NCBI RefSeq assembly: GCF_905475345.1
Contig: NC_066604.1
Span: 62,001-126,000 of the forward strand
DNA from: Vespula vulgaris
Lineage: Eukaryota; Arthropoda; Insecta; Hymenoptera; Vespidae
Length of the DNA stretch: 64,000 bases
Direction: 5' to 3'
Shown here piece by piece: positions 63,005 to 64,000 of the stretch (its first letter is position 1; the number at the start of each line of letters is the position of its first letter). The notes beneath the pieces are model-generated. The model was not told the origin of the DNA. It saw only the letters and a list, made by a program, of their open reading frames with translations, and did no database searches. The translations under genes were made by a program, and so were the position numbers.

Positions 63005-63240
63005 AATAAGCTCACATAAATAGTGTATCAAATCAAGTATCTCCTTTGTTTTTCTATTCAAATCTTTTGGAAATGGTTTCCTTGAGTTCTTTTCTTTAAT
63101 ATTTCACATATCTTCTTTGATCCACAGTTTTTTATTTCCAGCCTCATTGAAAGTCCTTTAGCAAATACTTTATAGTATCCGGATTACTATGTCCTAATTT
63201 CTTGTGCCATGTGTAAAGTATGTAGAAATCGTTATATTTA
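63005..63240 (-). pseudogene. Ty1/Copia gag-pre-integrase/integrase fragment
   Basis: Minus strand reads WHKKLGHSNPDTIKYL, the GAG-pre-integrase motif (LWHxRLGH), then in shifted frames GLSMRLEIKNCGSKKICEI and KPFPKDLNRKTKEILDLIHY, matching the CExCxxGKxxRxPFP ... LxLIHTDV start of a Copia integrase, with zinc-finger cysteines partly lost. It probably belonged to the same element type as 57580-57855. Confidence 0.7.
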
Positions 63241-64000
63241 ATTGCAGTCATTGCACTTATATGATTTGTCCAAAAATGCATATCGTATTGTCCGTAAACA
63301 TGTTACAATCGTTCGATTTGCATAAAAGCTATGCGCCGAAAAATAAGTCGCTTAATATTAGATCTAGTTGAGGAAGATCCGATGTTATGAGTGTAGAGAT
63401 GTGTCCGCAATTTAGAAATTCAATATAACATTTATATGCCATCACAGTACTCGAGTTAATTCTGGGAAATATGGTGGTGGGCAATTGCCGATATCCTTAG
63501 GTAATTTTATTCAGGCTACTCTTAAAGCACAATCAATCCTAAATCAAACCACGAAAACTCAATTGCCCGAAAAATTTTCTCGTAATTCTTGATGTGCATT
63601 GCTATTGGCTTTGAAATTTATATCTGATTGATTAAAATATGATATAACTGGTTATAGGATATGATTGATACAATTAACCTTAGTAAAGTGCTAGTTGACT
63701 GCATTGTCAATATTATCGATCATCAATGATTGAGTAACTGGTATCATAAATACATCTTTCAACGCTTTTTGGCGCAATCAAAATTTTCTCATTTTTGAAT
63801 ACGCTGTCTTTCACGGAATGCTTTTATACTTTCTGTACTTGCTTTTTCCGACTTTGTTTTAATTATATCAATTAATATCACTTAAAATTAATATAGCATT
63901 AACTCTATCATTAGCACAAAAAATTGGGACCTAAGATTTTCTCAGAAACAATGAACAGGAATAAATTCACCGAAATTATTCTTCGGATAATTTATTTTGA
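63241..64000. other. AT-rich DNA, possibly upstream part of the Copia relic
   Basis: Upstream gag and protease of a Copia element would lie here on the minus strand. I see no convincing protease or zinc-knuckle motif. Confidence 0.4.

Noticed and set aside
1..64000. tRNA genes, rRNA, CRISPR arrays, bacterial operons
   Set aside because: No B-box with matching cloverleaf, no rRNA core sequence, and no regular short repeat-spacer pattern. The window is eukaryotic repeat-rich DNA.

Overview
This is AT-rich, intron-scale eukaryotic DNA with no intact protein-coding gene that I can recognise. It is built from tandem repeats, segmental duplications and decayed transposons (mariner, piggyBac, a Mutator/YqaJ-type element, an IS630/DDE_3-type element, Ty1/Copia and a LINE). 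The element mix points to an insect. One mariner terminal repeat contains TTTCTTCGTATTT, a form I associate with ant and other hymenopteran mariners, so a hymenopteran is my best guess; no host gene here proves it.

Layout. 1-17041: nine head-to-tail copies of a repeat of about 2.06 kb. The window starts at a unit boundary, so the array probably continues to the left, and the ninth copy is truncated. Two neighbouring copies share one internal deletion of about 540 bp. 17720-18378: a GC-richer TTACGG minisatellite between two direct repeats of about 105 bp. 18379-22220: plain AT-rich DNA with microsatellites and one possible exon. 22221-30703: three related copies of a composite segment. Each joins an internally deleted mariner (about 700 bp) to fragments of an intron-containing pseudogene of the splicing factor Prp31. 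Two of the copies face each other as a large inverted repeat whose outer ends are a 250-bp piggyBac-type MITE flanked by TTAA. 35130-37700: a diverged satellite with a monomer of about 150 bp that switches orientation near 35800.

39900-64000: a transposon graveyard. It holds a 5' fragment of a Mutator/YqaJ element, a LINE 3' end, an IS630/DDE_3 transposase relic, two larger Mutator/YqaJ relics, three different piggyBac transposase relics, a mariner relic that directly abuts the second piggyBac, and two Copia fragments. All are broken by stops and frameshifts, so none can make a full protein.

Nothing here works as an operon or pathway. The interest is in genome dynamics: homogenisation of a large-unit satellite, capture and inverted duplication of part of an essential splicing gene next to a transposon (a possible hairpin-RNA source), and nested decay of several DNA-transposon families.
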